NCBI GenBank assembly: GCA_964006375.1
Contig: OZ023262.1
Coordinates: 54,883,366-54,947,365 of the forward strand
DNA from: Tillus elongatus
Lineage: Eukaryota > Arthropoda > Insecta > Coleoptera > Cleridae
Length of the DNA: 64,000 nucleotides
Direction: 5' to 3'
The first letter of the stretch is position 1. Each line of letters opens with the position of its first letter. The translations under genes were made by a program, and so were the position numbers. Positions 1 through 13,003 of this stretch are shown here, in pieces. The notes beneath the pieces are model-generated. The model was not told the DNA's origin and did not search any database. It saw only the letters and a list, made by a program, of their open reading frames with translations.

Positions 1-135
1 AAGAAAGTTTGGAATTTTAATCTAAAAACTAAAATCTAAAAGTCGCAATTTGAAACGTCAAAATTGGCAACATTGAGCTGCATCTCATAAAATTGTATTT
101 GCAATCACAGATGGCCCATAATACGAATTTTCTTT

Positions 136-560
<425 letters not shown>

Positions 561-726
561 AATCAGCTATAACGAACAGATTTTTTCTCAAAAAATATAT
601 AAAAATATTTTTGAATACATGAGAGAATGTACATGTTTTCTTTTTATTTCAACAACACACCATGAGGGCTTAGAGCCTTAATACTATCGTATCGTGGGTG
701 TCGACAAGGAGGAAAGAGGCAACATG

Positions 727-2369
727 TTAATTCTGGACTTGAAGGTTTGTAGGTTCGGGGGAGAAGGAAAAACATGTGCCGGCAAGGAATTCCACAACTT
801 GGAAGTCCTCGGGACAAGATGTTCTATATATGGTGACCTGGACAGTAAAAGGATGCATTCGCTGTGTTCCCCTGGTAGATCTGTTGGGGGCAGGAGGTGG
901 AGGAACTATGGAAGAAAGCTCCTCTGAGCAGTGCCCGTGAAGATATCTATAAAACAAAAAGTGGTCACCAACAGCACGCCGGTGGGCAAGGGATGGCAGC
1001 CTTCGGGTGAGGGTAGGGTCACCGATGAGACGTATAGCTCTCTTCTGAATTGAGTCCAGGATAGGGAGTGTAGAAGGGGCAGCAGCACCCCAGATGTGGG
1101 AGCAGTATTCGAGGTTTGGTCTTATTTGTAAAGTATATAAGGTATAGAGATTAGCTGGTGAAAAGTATTTGCGAGCCCGGAAGAGGAAACCTAATTTCTT
1201 AGCAGCCGCTTCTGCAATTGATGTGACATTTTGATGCCAATTGAGATTTCGATCCACAGAAATGCCAACAAGCGAAAAGGACTCGTTACTTTGAATAACT
1301 TGGTTGTTCATTGTGATGGATCTAGGGCTGGTGTATCTCTTATGAGAAAGAAAGCAAAACTGTGATTTTGTGGGGTTGAATTGTACAAAATTTCTACTTC
1401 CCCAGTCCAATATTTTTTGGAGATCCGCGGAGACAGAACCCTCCATGAGTCTGCGATCGTCATCTAATTGGGCTAAAGAGACGGGCTTAGAATATTGTAT
1501 ATTTGTGTGGAGGGTGCTGTCGTCCGCGTAACTGTAAACTGGGTTGAATGTGCTAGAGAGAAGCTCATTGATGTGGAGAAGAAACAAATTAGGGGCTAAA
1601 GCTGAACCTTGAGGAACTCCTGCATTAATTGGATACAGTTTAGAGAAATGGCCATCCACGACAACAGAAATGCTCCGGTTGAAGAGGAAATTTCCTGTTG
1701 ACGTACAAAGTTTTGGTGGTAGGCCATAGGCCGGTATTTTATTAAGCAGCGCTGCTTGCCAGGCCTGGTAGAATGCTTTGGATGTGTCTAGAGCGAAAAT
1801 CTGGGATTCACCCTGTAGTTCCATAGATTTGTTCCAAGAACGGGTAACAAAGGAAAGGAGGTCGGCAGTTGATCTGCGCCGAAGAAATCCACACTGCCTG
1901 TCGTGGATTAGACTGTGTTTTTCAAGACATTTAGTAATTCGGTGTTTATATACTTTTCCACCACTTTAAAGACGACTGAAAGGAGGGAAATCGACCTGTA
2001 GTTGTTAGGAAGCGCATTGGATCACTTCTTGGGGGCAGGTTGTACTCGAGCAGTTTTTCAGTTACTAGGGAATATGCCTTTATTGTAGGATGTCTGAAAC
2101 AGACGAGTCAGGACAGGAGCAAGCTCTGGTGCGCATTTTTTGAGAACAATTGCTGGGATCTCGTCATGGCCAAAGGCTTTCTTGGTATTAAGAGAAGAGA
2201 GCATCTTTCGTACCTTTTTAGTATTGAAAATGATATCCGTCATTTTATGCGCGACATTGGGGACTGTTGGTGGTTGAACATTTGGAGGTGGGTTGAGAGT
2301 AGAATTGCCGGCTAACAACGAGGCAAAAAGTCCAGCCTTGCCCAGAGCGGTAGAAACAATTTCATCCAT
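727..2369 (-). pseudogene. Reverse transcriptase of jockey/CR1-like ORF2 (broken)
   Basis: The minus strand at 2369-2058 gives an RT finger segment (LSSLNTKKAFGHDEIPA, the usual 'K..G.D.IP' block). After a frame break, the strand at 1824-727 gives the palm and thumb: FALDTSKAFYQAW (motif A), GVPQGSALAPNLFLL (motif B) and YSYADDSTL (catalytic YADD, motif C). A C-terminal 'IRPNLEYCSHIWG...QKRAIRLIGD' region follows. The family reverse-transcribes its own RNA at a nicked target. Loss of frame between palm and fingers makes this copy inactive. Confidence 0.85.
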
Positions 2370-2642
2370 TGAGACAAGGGGTGGGAACGTGCTCTTGCAG
2401 AAATTATTCCCAATTGATTTAGCAAGAGTCCAGAAGGGTTTGTTGCCGCTGGAGCTTAAGAGTACTTTGTTTTTGATGTGGTTTTTAAAAGAGTTTTTTG
2501 CCCCAGAAGGAATGCGGACATAGCGGTTTCTTGCGTCGTTAAATGATTGACGGTTTTCTTGACTAGGATTGTGTAGAAGCTTTTTGTGAGCTTTGACCTA
2601 TTCAAGTCTGGCCTTGTTACAGGATTTAGAGAACCGGGGCTC

Positions 2643-3652
2643 TTAAGTGGCTGCAGAGGTTTTCTGTGTACGTGGAATAAGTAATTCCATGCCAGCTTGG
2701 ATAATTTCGGTGACGTTTTGTGAGATATCAGAGGGGTCAGGATGAGAGAAGCATACAGACGCCCATGGAAATGAGAAAAAGTAATCTCGCATTTCGTCCC
2801 AGTTCGCGGAGTTGTAGTGCCAAACGATACGTGGGTGTGATGGCTGTGTGACCTCGGGTTGCATTGCGCAGGAAGCAGTAACCATGCCGTGGTCTGCGCG
2901 ACCCAGGGGGGCGGTGACTGATATCTTATAGCAGTCAGGATTTGTAGTAAGAAGGAGATCCAAGCGATTTGAGCTGTGTGTTGGGATGCGAAGAAAGTAA
3001 GTAGGTTGCTGAACCATATTGGCTAAAGAATTTCTGACTGAAAAGGCCTCCGCTGCTCTTCCTTGTGGATTGGTTTTTGAGGATCCTAACCATTCCTTAT
3101 TATGGACATTGAAGTCACCAGGAATAGTGACCTCGGAGGAAGGATATTCAGAAATCAGTTGGTCGGTTTTTTCAGAAAGGCAGTCAAAGAGCTGAACAAA
3201 GTTGTTGTCAGAAAGTGACCGATACATGCAACAGACGAATTTAGTTGCAGCCCTGGGACAGAGTTTTATCCATAATATATATTTTGTTCCAGCTTCTAAA
3301 TTGGGGAGTCAGGGTATATTGCTACGGACGTACGCGCACACGCCTCCAGGCAATATAAAAGAGTAAAAAGCTCATACCCCGGGAAACTAAGGTGATTAGT
3401 GGCTGTTTTGGCACTAATTTGAGTTTCGGTGATGAAGAGGAGCTGGGGCCTATTAGCCTGGAGAAAATGGTGGACGGAGTTCAGGTTAGAATTTAGGCCA
3501 CATATATTCGAGAAGGATATGTTAAATCTTGATGCTGGCGCTCCCTGTACACGCCTCTCTTGGAGATCCAAATGGAGGGGTATTTTCCCTCCGAAATCTT
3601 TTATACAATGAGGATCCACAATCATTTTTGCATATAAGGGAAACCAACTCAT
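2643..3652 (-). pseudogene. Endonuclease region of jockey/CR1-like ORF2 (broken)
   Basis: Two minus-strand open stretches (3652-3296 and 3227-2643) encode pieces of the exonuclease/endonuclease/phosphatase fold used by non-LTR elements to nick their target. Visible landmarks are FNISFSNICGLNSNL, then LLFITETQIS (metal-binding Glu of the TET motif), then IPGDFNVHNKEW (the GDFN motif), SNRLDLLLT and GRADHGMV (the terminal D-H motif). The catalytic skeleton is recognisable but the frame is interrupted between the two stretches. The first 50 or so residues of the upstream stretch are not clearly part of the domain. Confidence 0.8.
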
Positions 3653-3679
3653 ACACCAGAACCGGAAACGTCTGTTGGG

Positions 3680-3960
3680 ACTTCACCGGCTTTGATGTAA
3701 GGGGTGGTACCTCATCAGGCGTGAAAAAAATCCTTAACTATCACGTAAAGGACAATTCCACTACCACCTACCATATTGCGAGTATACTTCTAAATACGTC
3801 AACGTTTTCTTCGCGGGAACGTTAGGAAACAATGCGGTTACATCAAACGAAATCAAAATCAACCAATTTAACTTCTTTAATTTTATTAGTAAAATCAAGT
3901 GAATTGGTTACTGAAAAACATTTATGTTTGACGGACAAGCCTTCAAACTCGTTTATCAAA
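3680..3960 (-). pseudogene. Penelope-like RT fragment
   Basis: Minus-strand reading gives a stretch ending KIKEVKLVDFDFV. After a frameshift it gives DVTALFPNVPAKKTLTYLEV, which resembles the motif A block of Penelope-like reverse transcriptases (FDV..LF.NVP). It is short, frameshifted and bounded by unrelated repeats. A near-perfect 19-bp inverted repeat at 3925-3943/3959-3977 lies at its upstream edge. Confidence 0.6.
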
Positions 3961-3999
3961 GGCTTGCCCGTCAAACAAAAAAGTGTGAAAAAAATCTGA

Positions 4000-4320
<321 letters not shown>

Positions 4321-4664
4321 AAATTTGGTGAGTACCTTCCTTTGCAAGTGGCTTGGATAAGTTCGTTATCCAGGAAAATCAGACCACGTTTTCTCGGAAT
4401 ATTTTTGTTTTTTTTTTCATAAAAAAATTTATATGTCTGGAAACAACAAAGTAAGGACAACCAAATTTGGTACGTGTGTGTGTGTATTATAAATAGTGAA
4501 CTCTGTACCAAAATTTATGTCCCTAGCTTTAAAAACAAAGAAGTTACAGGCAGTTAAAGAAACAAATTTTGGAGTCTTCCTCAAAACGCCAAACTCGCAA
4601 TTTAAAACGTCAAAATTGGCAATGTTTAGGCAAAGAACGTGAAACAAATACGGATTGTGTTTCT

Positions 4665-5340
4665 AAAAACTGTTTTCAGAGACCTGCCTAGGGCCCCCCT
4701 GTATCCACCACCCCCAACAAAAAGTTCTTGTTCACACCCCCCAAGAAATTTACGAGACCAGGAGTGAGTAGGGGTGTATAATTTTTTTTAGCTAATTTTC
4801 GTAGAACAAATTCGTTAATGCGTTTTTGCATTTTTTATTGAAATATGATGCGTTTGTTAGAAAAATTCTGGACGCAGTATATGCGTTTTGGTAGAGAATT
4901 TTTGGTAGCTTTGCAGTTTAGCTCCCGAACGCTTTTTAAAAAACTGTTTTCAGAAACCTACTTAAGGCCTGCCCTGGATCCACAAACCCCAAGAAAAATT
5001 TCTTGTTCACACCCCCAAGGAAGTTACGGGACCAGGAGTGACTAGGGGTGTATAATTTTTTTTTAGCTAATTTTCGTGGAACAAATTCGTTAATGCGTTT
5101 TTGCATTTGTTATCGAAATATGATGCGTTTGTAAGAAAAAATCTGGACGCAGTAAGTGCGTTTTGATAGCGAATTTTCGGTAAATTTGCAATTTAGCTCC
5201 CGAACGCTTTTCAAAAAACTGTTTTCAGAAACCTGCCTATCCCCCTCCCTGGATTTATAAACCCCAAGAAAAAATTCTTGTTCACACCCCCAAGGAAGTT
5301 ACGGGACCAGGAGTGAGTAGGGGTGCTGGGCGGGGTAGGT
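4665..5340. repeat. 274-275 bp tandem repeat, about 2.5 units
   Basis: The block AAAAACTGTTTTCAGA recurs with TGTTTT starting at 4671, 4945 and 5220, a spacing of 274 and 275 bp. Each unit carries a 'caccccc..ggagtgagtaggggtg' segment, a variant hairpin ('tagctaattttcg...aaattcgttaa') and a GGACGCAGTA-type head, so the unit is built from parts of the composite and fold-back families. The last unit merges into the fold-back that follows. Confidence 0.85.
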
Positions 5341-5987
5341 AGTAAAAAGGAAACATGATCAGAAAATTCGAATAAAACGGGCTTGAAAGCTGTCTTTTTC
5401 ACATCTTGAAGCTATATCCCCCTTAAACTCTGCCTACCCCGCACAGCACCCCTATCCCCCCAAATGCCGTAACTTCCTTGGAGGGTAGGAACAAGACGTT
5501 TTCCTTGTGGTTTATGCAGCGAGGATGGTTGTATGCACGCGACGGGGAAGGAAAATCTCCACGACGAAGCAAGTCGAACGGGGGGGGGGGGGGGTTGCTT
5601 CGTCGTAGGCATTTTCCTTCCACCCTCGTGTGCATACAACCACCCTCGTTGCATAAGCCACAAGAAGATCTTCTTGTTCATATCCCTCAAGGAAGTTACG
5701 TGACCTGTGGCAAATGGGGGTGCTATGTAGGATAGGCAGGGTTTAATGGGAATATGGCTTCAAATAAACAGCTTTCAAGCAGTTTTCTTCGCATTTTCTG
5801 CTCATATTTCCTTTTGACTACCTACCCTGCTCAGCGCCCCTATTCAGTCCCAGTCTCGTAACTTCCTTGAGGGGTATGAACAAGAAATTTTTTTGTGGTT
5901 TGTGCATCCAGGGGGTCCTAGTAATGTTTCTGAAAACAATTTTTTGAAAAGCGTTCGGGAGCTAATCTGCAAATTTACCGAATTTTC
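5171..5987. repeat. Large fold-back element with poly-G at its centre
   Basis: The left arm (about 5171-5580) and right arm (about 5594-5987) are imperfect reverse complements along roughly 400 bp. Paired blocks include GTAAATTTGCAATTTAGCTC with its reverse near 5975, AAGGAAGTTACGGGACC with its reverse near 5865, GCTTGAAAGCTGT with ACAGCTTTCAAGC, and ACGACGAAGCAA with TTGCTTCGTCGT. The centre holds a run of about 14 G. Half-copies occur at 20890-21300 and 63480-63730. Confidence 0.8.
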
Positions 5988-6019
5988 ATTAAATCCTTCA
6001 AATTTCAATAACTCAATTT

Positions 6020-6240
6020 GCTATTAGCGTAAGCTTTGTTGGTTAGGAAACCAACATTTAAGTTTATTTTCGGAAAATTTTTGTATATTTTCAAACCATA
6101 AGTCATTTTGATAAAATATAGTACATTGTTTCTACCACATAGGCTATACCGGTAATCAGATTGATGCCTGCTCGCATTTGCTATTAAAAACATTTTTATG
6201 GAAATTCACTTCCATAACACACTTGCTGCATCCAGACTTT
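6020..6240. repeat. Composite-repeat segment ending in inverted GACGCAGC terminus
   Basis: Contains the 'gctataccggtaatcag' block in reverse and then the tail 'cataacacacttgctgcatcc'. This matches the inner part and right terminus of the ~310-bp unit seen complete at 24666-24983. A similar segment repeats at 6240-6400. Confidence 0.55.
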
Positions 6241-6399
6241 TGAAAAATGTTTATATATTTTCAAACAATAAAGCTATTTCGATGAAATATGGTACATTGT
6301 TTCTACTATATAGGCAACCAAGTTTGATGCCTGCTTTCATCAAAGAAAAACATTTGCTATTAAAAATTTTTTTTTTTAATTCGCTACCATAACGCACCC

Positions 6400-6800
6400 G
6401 AACTTTTTTAAAATAATCAGTGTTTTAGTCATAAGTCATGTTAATCCCTCTTGTGCTAAAAAGGATTTCAGGTGAGACAGGGCACAACAGGAACAATAAA
6501 GTTTTGTTCAGCCAGACATTTGGTAGCAGTGAACAGACTCGCATCTGACCGAAGTGGCCAAATGGAAGCTGGCATGTTCAAATTTAATCATCGCAATGTC
6601 TGACGTTACACAATGAGGATGTCACGGCGAGGTTTGTTCACTTGTTCAGTTTTATCGATTCGCTTTTGTTCATACCTGGCGCATCACAGAATACTGAGGT
6701 CAGGAGCGGAGACAGTGCCTAGCATTCTGGGATTCCCCAAAGTATTTTGTACAGTACAGAAACAAGAGTCACTTAAAGTTTATACGAATAAGCTAACACA
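6400..6800. other. No supported gene
   Basis: No coding similarity, TIR or tandem structure recognised. Another composite-repeat head (GGACGCAGCAAGTGCGTTAT) begins at 6810. Confidence 0.4.
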
Positions 6801-6805
6801 TTAAA

Positions 6806-7230
<425 letters not shown>

Positions 7231-7518
7231 GCATTGAAAACGAAACAGACCAATTTGCGTCCAGGGAATTTTTTTTTAAGAAACTCAGAAACACATCAGT
7301 TTTAATATTGAGCGGGACATGTTTTGACATAAAACTCAACTTTCTCACATCAACCCTTTAAGGGTGGTGATAACAACCCTTATATTTTAAATAAGTAACA
7401 TGGGTCGAGTGTTACATCATTTGAAAGCTCTTTCTTTTCTGAATTCAGCACACTAATTTTTTTGGAAATTTTATCAACAAAGTTATTCACAGTTGAAGAT
7501 GTAAAAAGGCATTTCACT

Positions 7519-7604
7519 CATTCCGATAAGAAATGTGCTGATAGTCAATGTTTTGTTGGTTTGTAAACAAAAAATTGACTATCAGAACATTTCTTATCGG
7601 AATG
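7519..7604. repeat. 86-nt hairpin with 31-bp arms
   Basis: Arms 7519-7549 and 7574-7604 (CATTCCGATAAGAAATG and its reverse) are complementary with a single mismatch and a 24-nt loop. The hairpin sits at the inner edge of the left TIR, just before the transposase remnant. Its size is in the range of a microRNA precursor but no evidence of transcription is visible. Confidence 0.75.
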
Positions 7605-7649
7605 ATAGAAATGCGGTTTATTATTTCAGTTTATCGGTCGGTTTGATAC

Positions 7650-8661
7650 TTGATAGTACTACCTAAAATTAATTTCACAATGGTGTATTCTGTAGAAGAA
7701 AGAGTCGAAATAATTACTCTTTTTTTCAAAAACGATGACTGTGCCAACCGTACCGCAAATTTGTTTAATGAACGACATCCGAACAGACATGTTAATAGAA
7801 AATACATTTTAAAGTTAGTTGCAAAGTTTCGACTAAGTGGTTCAGTAGCCAACAAAAAAACGGGATCCTGAACGTGAATTGCCGGTTAGAAATGAGACTA
7901 CGGAGATTGAAGTTTTAGGACAAATTGCTGCAGACCCAACTTTGAGCACGAGAAAATTGGCCACTGTTTCAAACATCAAAAGAAGAAGTATTCAGCGAAT
8001 ATTGAAGCATAATAAATTTCACTCGTATAAAATTCATCTTGTACAACAACTGAATGAAGATGATTTTAATCGGCGACTGTTTTATATTTATATTATATCT
8101 GTTTTTCAGACGAGTGTACATTTTTATTAAACTCTGCAGTCAATCGTCATAACTGTACAGAAATTAAATGTCTAGACTGGCATTTTTGGAGACCGTTTAA
8201 TCGGACCAATTTTTCTTGATGGCAATTTGAGTGGCGAAACCTATTTGGAGTTACTAGAAGATATCGTTTACCCTCTACTAATTGACATTGTTGAAAATGA
8301 TGATCGCTATCAAGAAAATCAATTAGATTTTCAACAATATGGAGCTCCTCCGCATTTTTCACGTGTTAGGGAGTTTTCGAATAGAAAGTTTCCAGAGCAA
8401 TGGATTGGGCATAGAGGTATTATTGAGTGGCCCCCTAGATCACTGGATGTAACTCCTTTAGACTTCGTTCTATGGGGCCATTTAAAGAGTAGAATTTTCG
8501 CAACAGAACCGGAGTCTCTGGAAGAATTACGACGTTGCATTGTTGAAGAATGCCGTCTAATAACTCCACAAATGCTCCAGAATGTCAGAGTTCGTTTTGA
8601 ACAAAATTTTTACTTTTGTATGGAAGCTGGCGGTCAACAATTGGAACACTTACTTAACTGA
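7650..8661 (+). pseudogene. Tc1/mariner transposase, broken
   Basis: The N-terminal helix-turn-helix region ([14 protein letters not shown]...) is open at 7650-7871. A frameshift leads to a second DNA-binding segment (STRKLATVSNIKRRSIQRIL) at 7879-8130. The first catalytic Asp survives in FSDECTF near 8107 but the following core is frameshifted and shortened. The C-terminal part at 8227-8661 is open and contains QQYGAPPHF, where the second catalytic Asp is replaced by Tyr, and DVTPLDFVLWGHLK with the third Asp. At least two lesions and a mutated active site make this copy dead. The closest relative in the window is the open transposase at 22775-23869. Confidence 0.85.
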
Positions 8662-9060
8662 ATAAACATTTTTGAACGTTTGGTTTTGTTTTTTAGTTTT
8701 TTTAACGAAAATTGACTCATTAGTGCATTTCTTATCACAATGAATGAAATGCGTTCTTGCAACTCCAACTGTGAATAATTTTTAAACGAGTTGATAAAAC
8801 TTCAAAAAAAATAAAACTGCCAAAAACATTAGTGTGCTGAATTTAGAAAAGAAAGAGCTTTCAAGGATAACACTCGACCCATGTTCCCTATTTAAAATAT
8901 AAGGGTTGTTATCACCACCCTTAAGAGGTTGATATGACAAAGTTGAGTTTTATGTTAAAACATGTCCCCCTCAATATTAAAATTGACGTGTTTCAGGGTT
9001 TCTTAAAAAAAATTCTCTGGACGCAAATCGGTCTGTTTCGTTTTCAATGCGCCACCCTGT

Positions 9061-9062
<2 letters not shown>

Positions 9063-9149
<87 letters not shown>
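9063..9149. repeat. (TA)n followed by (GA)n
   Basis: TA repeats at 9063-9132 pass into GA repeats at 9133-9149. The array separates the Tc1/mariner right end from the truncated 3' side of the R4/Dong-like element. Confidence 0.95.
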
Positions 9150-9159
9150 TAAGAATTGA

Positions 9160-10901
9160 AACTACACTACTCCACATACATCGAGGCATTTTGCTGGCCG
9201 TTCTGCATTTCATATACACCTGGTTGCATCTTCCCTCTGACTACACATAAGGTGCGACATTTGTCAAGCCCAAGCTGCAAGCCAATACCTCTGGTGGAAA
9301 ACCCTTCCGCGATTTTAAGGAGTTGTTCCAGGTGGCTCCTTGTGGTGGCTATCAGCTTAAAATCATCCATATACAGCAGACGATTTAGCCTCATTTGCTC
9401 CCTGTGATTGCTTTTTATATCGAAGCCATATCTGGTGGGGTTCAGGCGGTTTGGTTGTGGATTCAATGCGGGGCAGAAGCACAATGGACTTAGCCTTGAA
9501 ATATACCCCTTCTAATTGGTATCGTGCTGGTTACGATGTTATCACCCGTTTGTACCTGTAACTGAATTTTTTTCTACACGTAGACATTGTGTGTTTATGG
9601 AACTTCAGGATATAAGGAGAGATGTTCAGCACACTTATACGCCATTCGTGTGGAACTGATTCAAATACATTTTTGTAATCCACGTAAGCAGCAAAGAGAT
9701 TTCTTCGTCCATTGCAAGCTTGATTGCACACAACCGAATCAATTATTAGCTGTTCTTTGCGTCCCATAAATCCTTTGGCATACCCTTTTTGCTTGTTCGC
9801 AATTATGTTGTTTCGTTCACAGTGCGCATATATGCGTTTCTCAAGGCAGGATGTGATCAACTTATATAGGGTCGGGAAACAAGTTATTGGTCTTTATCTG
9901 CCGGGGTCTGCAGAATCCTGTTGGTACTTTGGCAGAAGATACGTATCTCCTTGTGTAAAATACTCAGGCATCTTCTTTGGGTCAAGTTTAACATCATTTA
10001 TTTACACCGCCAATAGATGATGTGTACACCCAAATTTATTCAGCTGAAAGTTTTGGACGCCATCAGGCCCGGGTGCCTTCGAATTATGTAGCTCTTTAAT
10101 AACCTCGGAGACTTCATCTGTGGTAAACGGCTCATAATACATTTGTTCATAACTCTGTAAAGGTCGGTGTTGTTCATTGTGGCCAATATTGCAGGAGACT
10201 GGTGTGACTAGTTGACTTTTCCAAAACTCTTCAATTTGTTCCTTATTTTGAAAAGTATCGGTGACTGCATTTGCAGCTGAATTAGGTTAACGGTAGAAAC
10301 TCCTTTCAGAGCCTTCAAACATTGTATTGCCGCACTTCCTATTGTTGCTCACTTTATATCTCCCCAAGCGTTCTGCGTATACAGGCAGCTTCTGTTTTAA
10401 GGTGTCCAAACATTCTTGTGCAGTGTAATTGACTGGATCTTGTGCTGAGTGTTGTCAAACTCGGCGTATTATTTCCTCGACTCGTTTCTGCAATTTTCTT
10501 GTCTGTACTCCCCCAATGTATTACGTCAGTTGCCAAATTTTTTTCCGAAGTGTTTCCACTCTACTTATCAACCTTTCTTTCCATGGGGGCACCCTTTGAC
10601 GCGAGTTTCTGTGATTGGACTTTCGATCAGAAATCTTAATGTCTAGAGTTTTAATTGCTGCAGTTGCTACACAGTAAATCAGCGTATGCATGTGCTACAA
10701 TGTGTTGATTTCTAGAAGGTGCGATAGCAAAATTATTCTGTTCAACAGTTCCGATTTAATTGCCAGCGTTCTAGATTATCGTAGCATAGGTAATGGTAGT
10801 CTAGTATGGGGATTTATCATTCATACTGCGCGGCTGCATGTCTCAATTCTGTGGACAATTTGTCGATGAGTTCCTCATTTTCTTGCATATCCTCGATCTG
10901 T
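9160..10901 (-). pseudogene. R4/Dong-like RT, 3' part of split element
   Basis: Minus strand, in order: a pre-RT region near 10650-10450 (VPPWKERLISRVETLRKKIW), then fingers near 10080-9860 (PGPDGVQNFQLNKFG, RPITCFPTLYKLITSCLEKRI). Next comes 9860-9531 with KEQLIIDSVV and AYVDYKNVFESVPHEW (motif A), and 9484-9167 with LLYMDDFKLIATTRSHLEQLL (catalytic YMDD). Scattered stops and frameshifts interrupt it. The reading stops inside the RT near 9167, so the thumb and endonuclease are missing on this side. The N-terminal part lies beyond a 3-kb insertion, at 13938-14515. Confidence 0.8.
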
Positions 10902-11029
10902 CCCAATAAACACACGTGCGTTTAATAAACGTCTATTTTACGTAAAGACCGTTGAAAAAACGTTATCAGTTATAAAAATTAACGTTGAATTCCAGGCTAA
11001 AAAGGCAACGTTACCATTTCTTCGTTGTA

Positions 11030-11880
11030 AAGATGTTAATTATGAAGAGTTTTTAGACATAATATTTATACGTTATTTCAACACATTTCGCCTATCAAAA
11101 AACTACGTTTAGTTGAGATTAATACGTTGAATATATGTATTTTATTAAACATTTTATAAGCGAATGATATTTTGTGTGGTATAAACGTTATATGTAAAAC
11201 AGGTATTTACCTAATTTTTGTGAAAAAAAACATAAAAATTTTCTCGTTGTGAAGATCTAATTGATGAAGAGTATAATATTTAAACGTTGTTGCAACACAG
11301 TTCGCCTACCAAAAACCTACATGAAGTTTGGATGCATACATAAAATACACGTATTTTATCAGACATTTTATAAGTGAGAGATATTTATGTGATATAAACG
11401 TTATATTTAAAACAACTGTTTTCCTCATTTTTGTAAAAAAAAAGCAACGAAACAATTTGTCATTGTAAAAGACGTTAATAATTAAGTGTTTTAAAAGATA
11501 ATATTTAAAGGTTGTTTCATCACAGTTCGCCTATCAAACACATGCATGAAGTAAGGGATTCATACATAAAATATACGTATATTACCGGACATTTTTTAAG
11601 CGAGAGATATTTTATGTGATATAAACGATATATTTAAAACCACTATTTTTCTAATTTTTGTTAAAAAAGCAAAGTACTTAACAATGTATCGTTGTAAAAG
11701 ACGTTATTAATTAAGTGTTTTTAAACATAATATTTAGACATAGTTTCAACAAGGTTCGCCTATAAAAAACATACATGAAGTAGGGATTTATACATAAAAT
11801 ATACGTATCTTACTAGATACTTTTTAAGCGTGAGATATTTTATGTAATATATTTTATATTATGTACCTATAGGTATAAGT
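11030..11880. repeat. Subterminal tandem array, about 4 units of ~190-230 bp
   Basis: Units start near 11030, 11243, 11461 and 11690. Each opens with a variant of CGTTGTAAAAGACGTTA. Each continues through 'cacagttcgcctatcaaa', 'catacataaaatatacgtat' and 'gagatattttatgtgatataaacg', and closes with 'ctaatttttgttaaaaaa'. Divergence between units is moderate, so the array is not newly formed. Confidence 0.85.
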
Positions 11881-12706
11881 TATATTTTTTCCTGGCTTTT
11901 TAATTTTTTTTGTCACATAATCAATTTGAGAGGTATTCGACAATGCGGGTATGTTTTAAAAGGAGCTATTTTGTCTTTTGTATTCCACTGTGTAATACAT
12001 AAAACAGATTTAATATTATGGCCTTGTAAATTAGTAAGTGTTTGTGCGCATGCTCAACAAGAACGAACAACGAATGGAAATAGAAACAGAACAGGTGATG
12101 TGATGGCATGGCGTGCAGTGTGTAAACATGGTGTTAAAATTAGATGTTATTAAATATTATATTCAGTACGTGACACTTGTATGTTATGGTGAATAGTGGT
12201 CTGTTCTATAATTTATAATTGTTTTATACACATTCACAAAGAATGATTATCATCCTGTAGCGATTTCCCTAAAAAGTTTTGGAAATAGGTACAGTTAGTG
12301 CAGCTCAAAGTGTCAAGTTTTATATCTTGAAGTTGGGTCAAGGTAAGTTGTATCACAATATGTAATAATTGTCTTCAAAAGTTGTCGAAGTTAATCACAT
12401 TTCTTGTATTTTAATTGCTATATAGCGTTATTAGGTAGAATAAATAATTGGGACTTATGAATATAGCTGGCCTGTTTAAAATCGCCCATGTTGGTTGCTT
12501 TCTCATATTTTCAAGTTTAATTTTATTGAGACATTAGACGTATATTTAACGTTTATGAATACACCTTTTTTTCCTGTATTTTGATTGTTCGTGAATCAAA
12601 CTTTCGAATGAGAGTAATAATGGTTACCTATGAGTTTAGAATTTATAAATTCTGATGTATTTCTTTATTTTCCCCAGTTTAATTTAATTTACACGATACA
12701 TGTACA

Positions 12707-12708
<2 letters not shown>

Positions 12709-12799
<91 letters not shown>
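12709..12799. repeat. (TA)n microsatellite, about 91 bp
   Basis: Pure TA array inside the 3-kb nested element. It is not next to a recognisable Tc1/mariner end or the composite-repeat junction. Confidence 0.97.
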
Positions 12800-12801
<2 letters not shown>

Positions 12802-12890
12802 CATTCGAACCCACGAGACTAATGGCAGTAGTATATGGTAATCACAATTTCATGACCTATTTATTTCTATTTATTAGTTTATAATTTTAG

Positions 12891-13003
12891 ATGCTGCAAA
12901 GCTAAATTTTTCCCAACGTGAAAGAAGCGACAGAGCAATATTTTATGCTGTTAAGGATTGGTTGAAATTAGCTACTTCGAGAATGTCCACAGCAAAAAGC
13001 TAA
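12891..13003 (+). CDS. Possible terminal coding exon inside nested transposon
   Basis: A polypyrimidine-like tract and TATAATTTTAG end at 12890. One phase is then open to the TAA at 13001-13003, reading DAAKLNFSQRERSDRAI and then KDWLKLATSRMS. A canonical AATAAA at 13184-13189 follows at the distance expected of a 3' UTR. Acceptor, open phase, stop and polyadenylation signal together suggest the last exon of a gene carried by the element. The helical, charged C-terminal 'KDWL' end vaguely recalls DUF4806-type proteins; I cannot confirm that. No upstream exon was identified with confidence. Confidence 0.35.

Larger units (their letters stand above)
646..3652 (-). mobile_element. Jockey/CR1-like non-LTR retrotransposon, degenerate copy A
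   Basis: Read on the minus strand, this contains an apurinic-type endonuclease region, then reverse transcriptase, then a 3' end with GTTGTTGAAAT at 646-656. The same 3' end occurs in a second copy at 19.3-20.8 kb, which fixes the boundary. Several frame breaks separate the parts, so the copy cannot encode a full protein. The 5' end is uncertain; the first recognisable endonuclease sequence begins near 3540. Confidence 0.85.
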
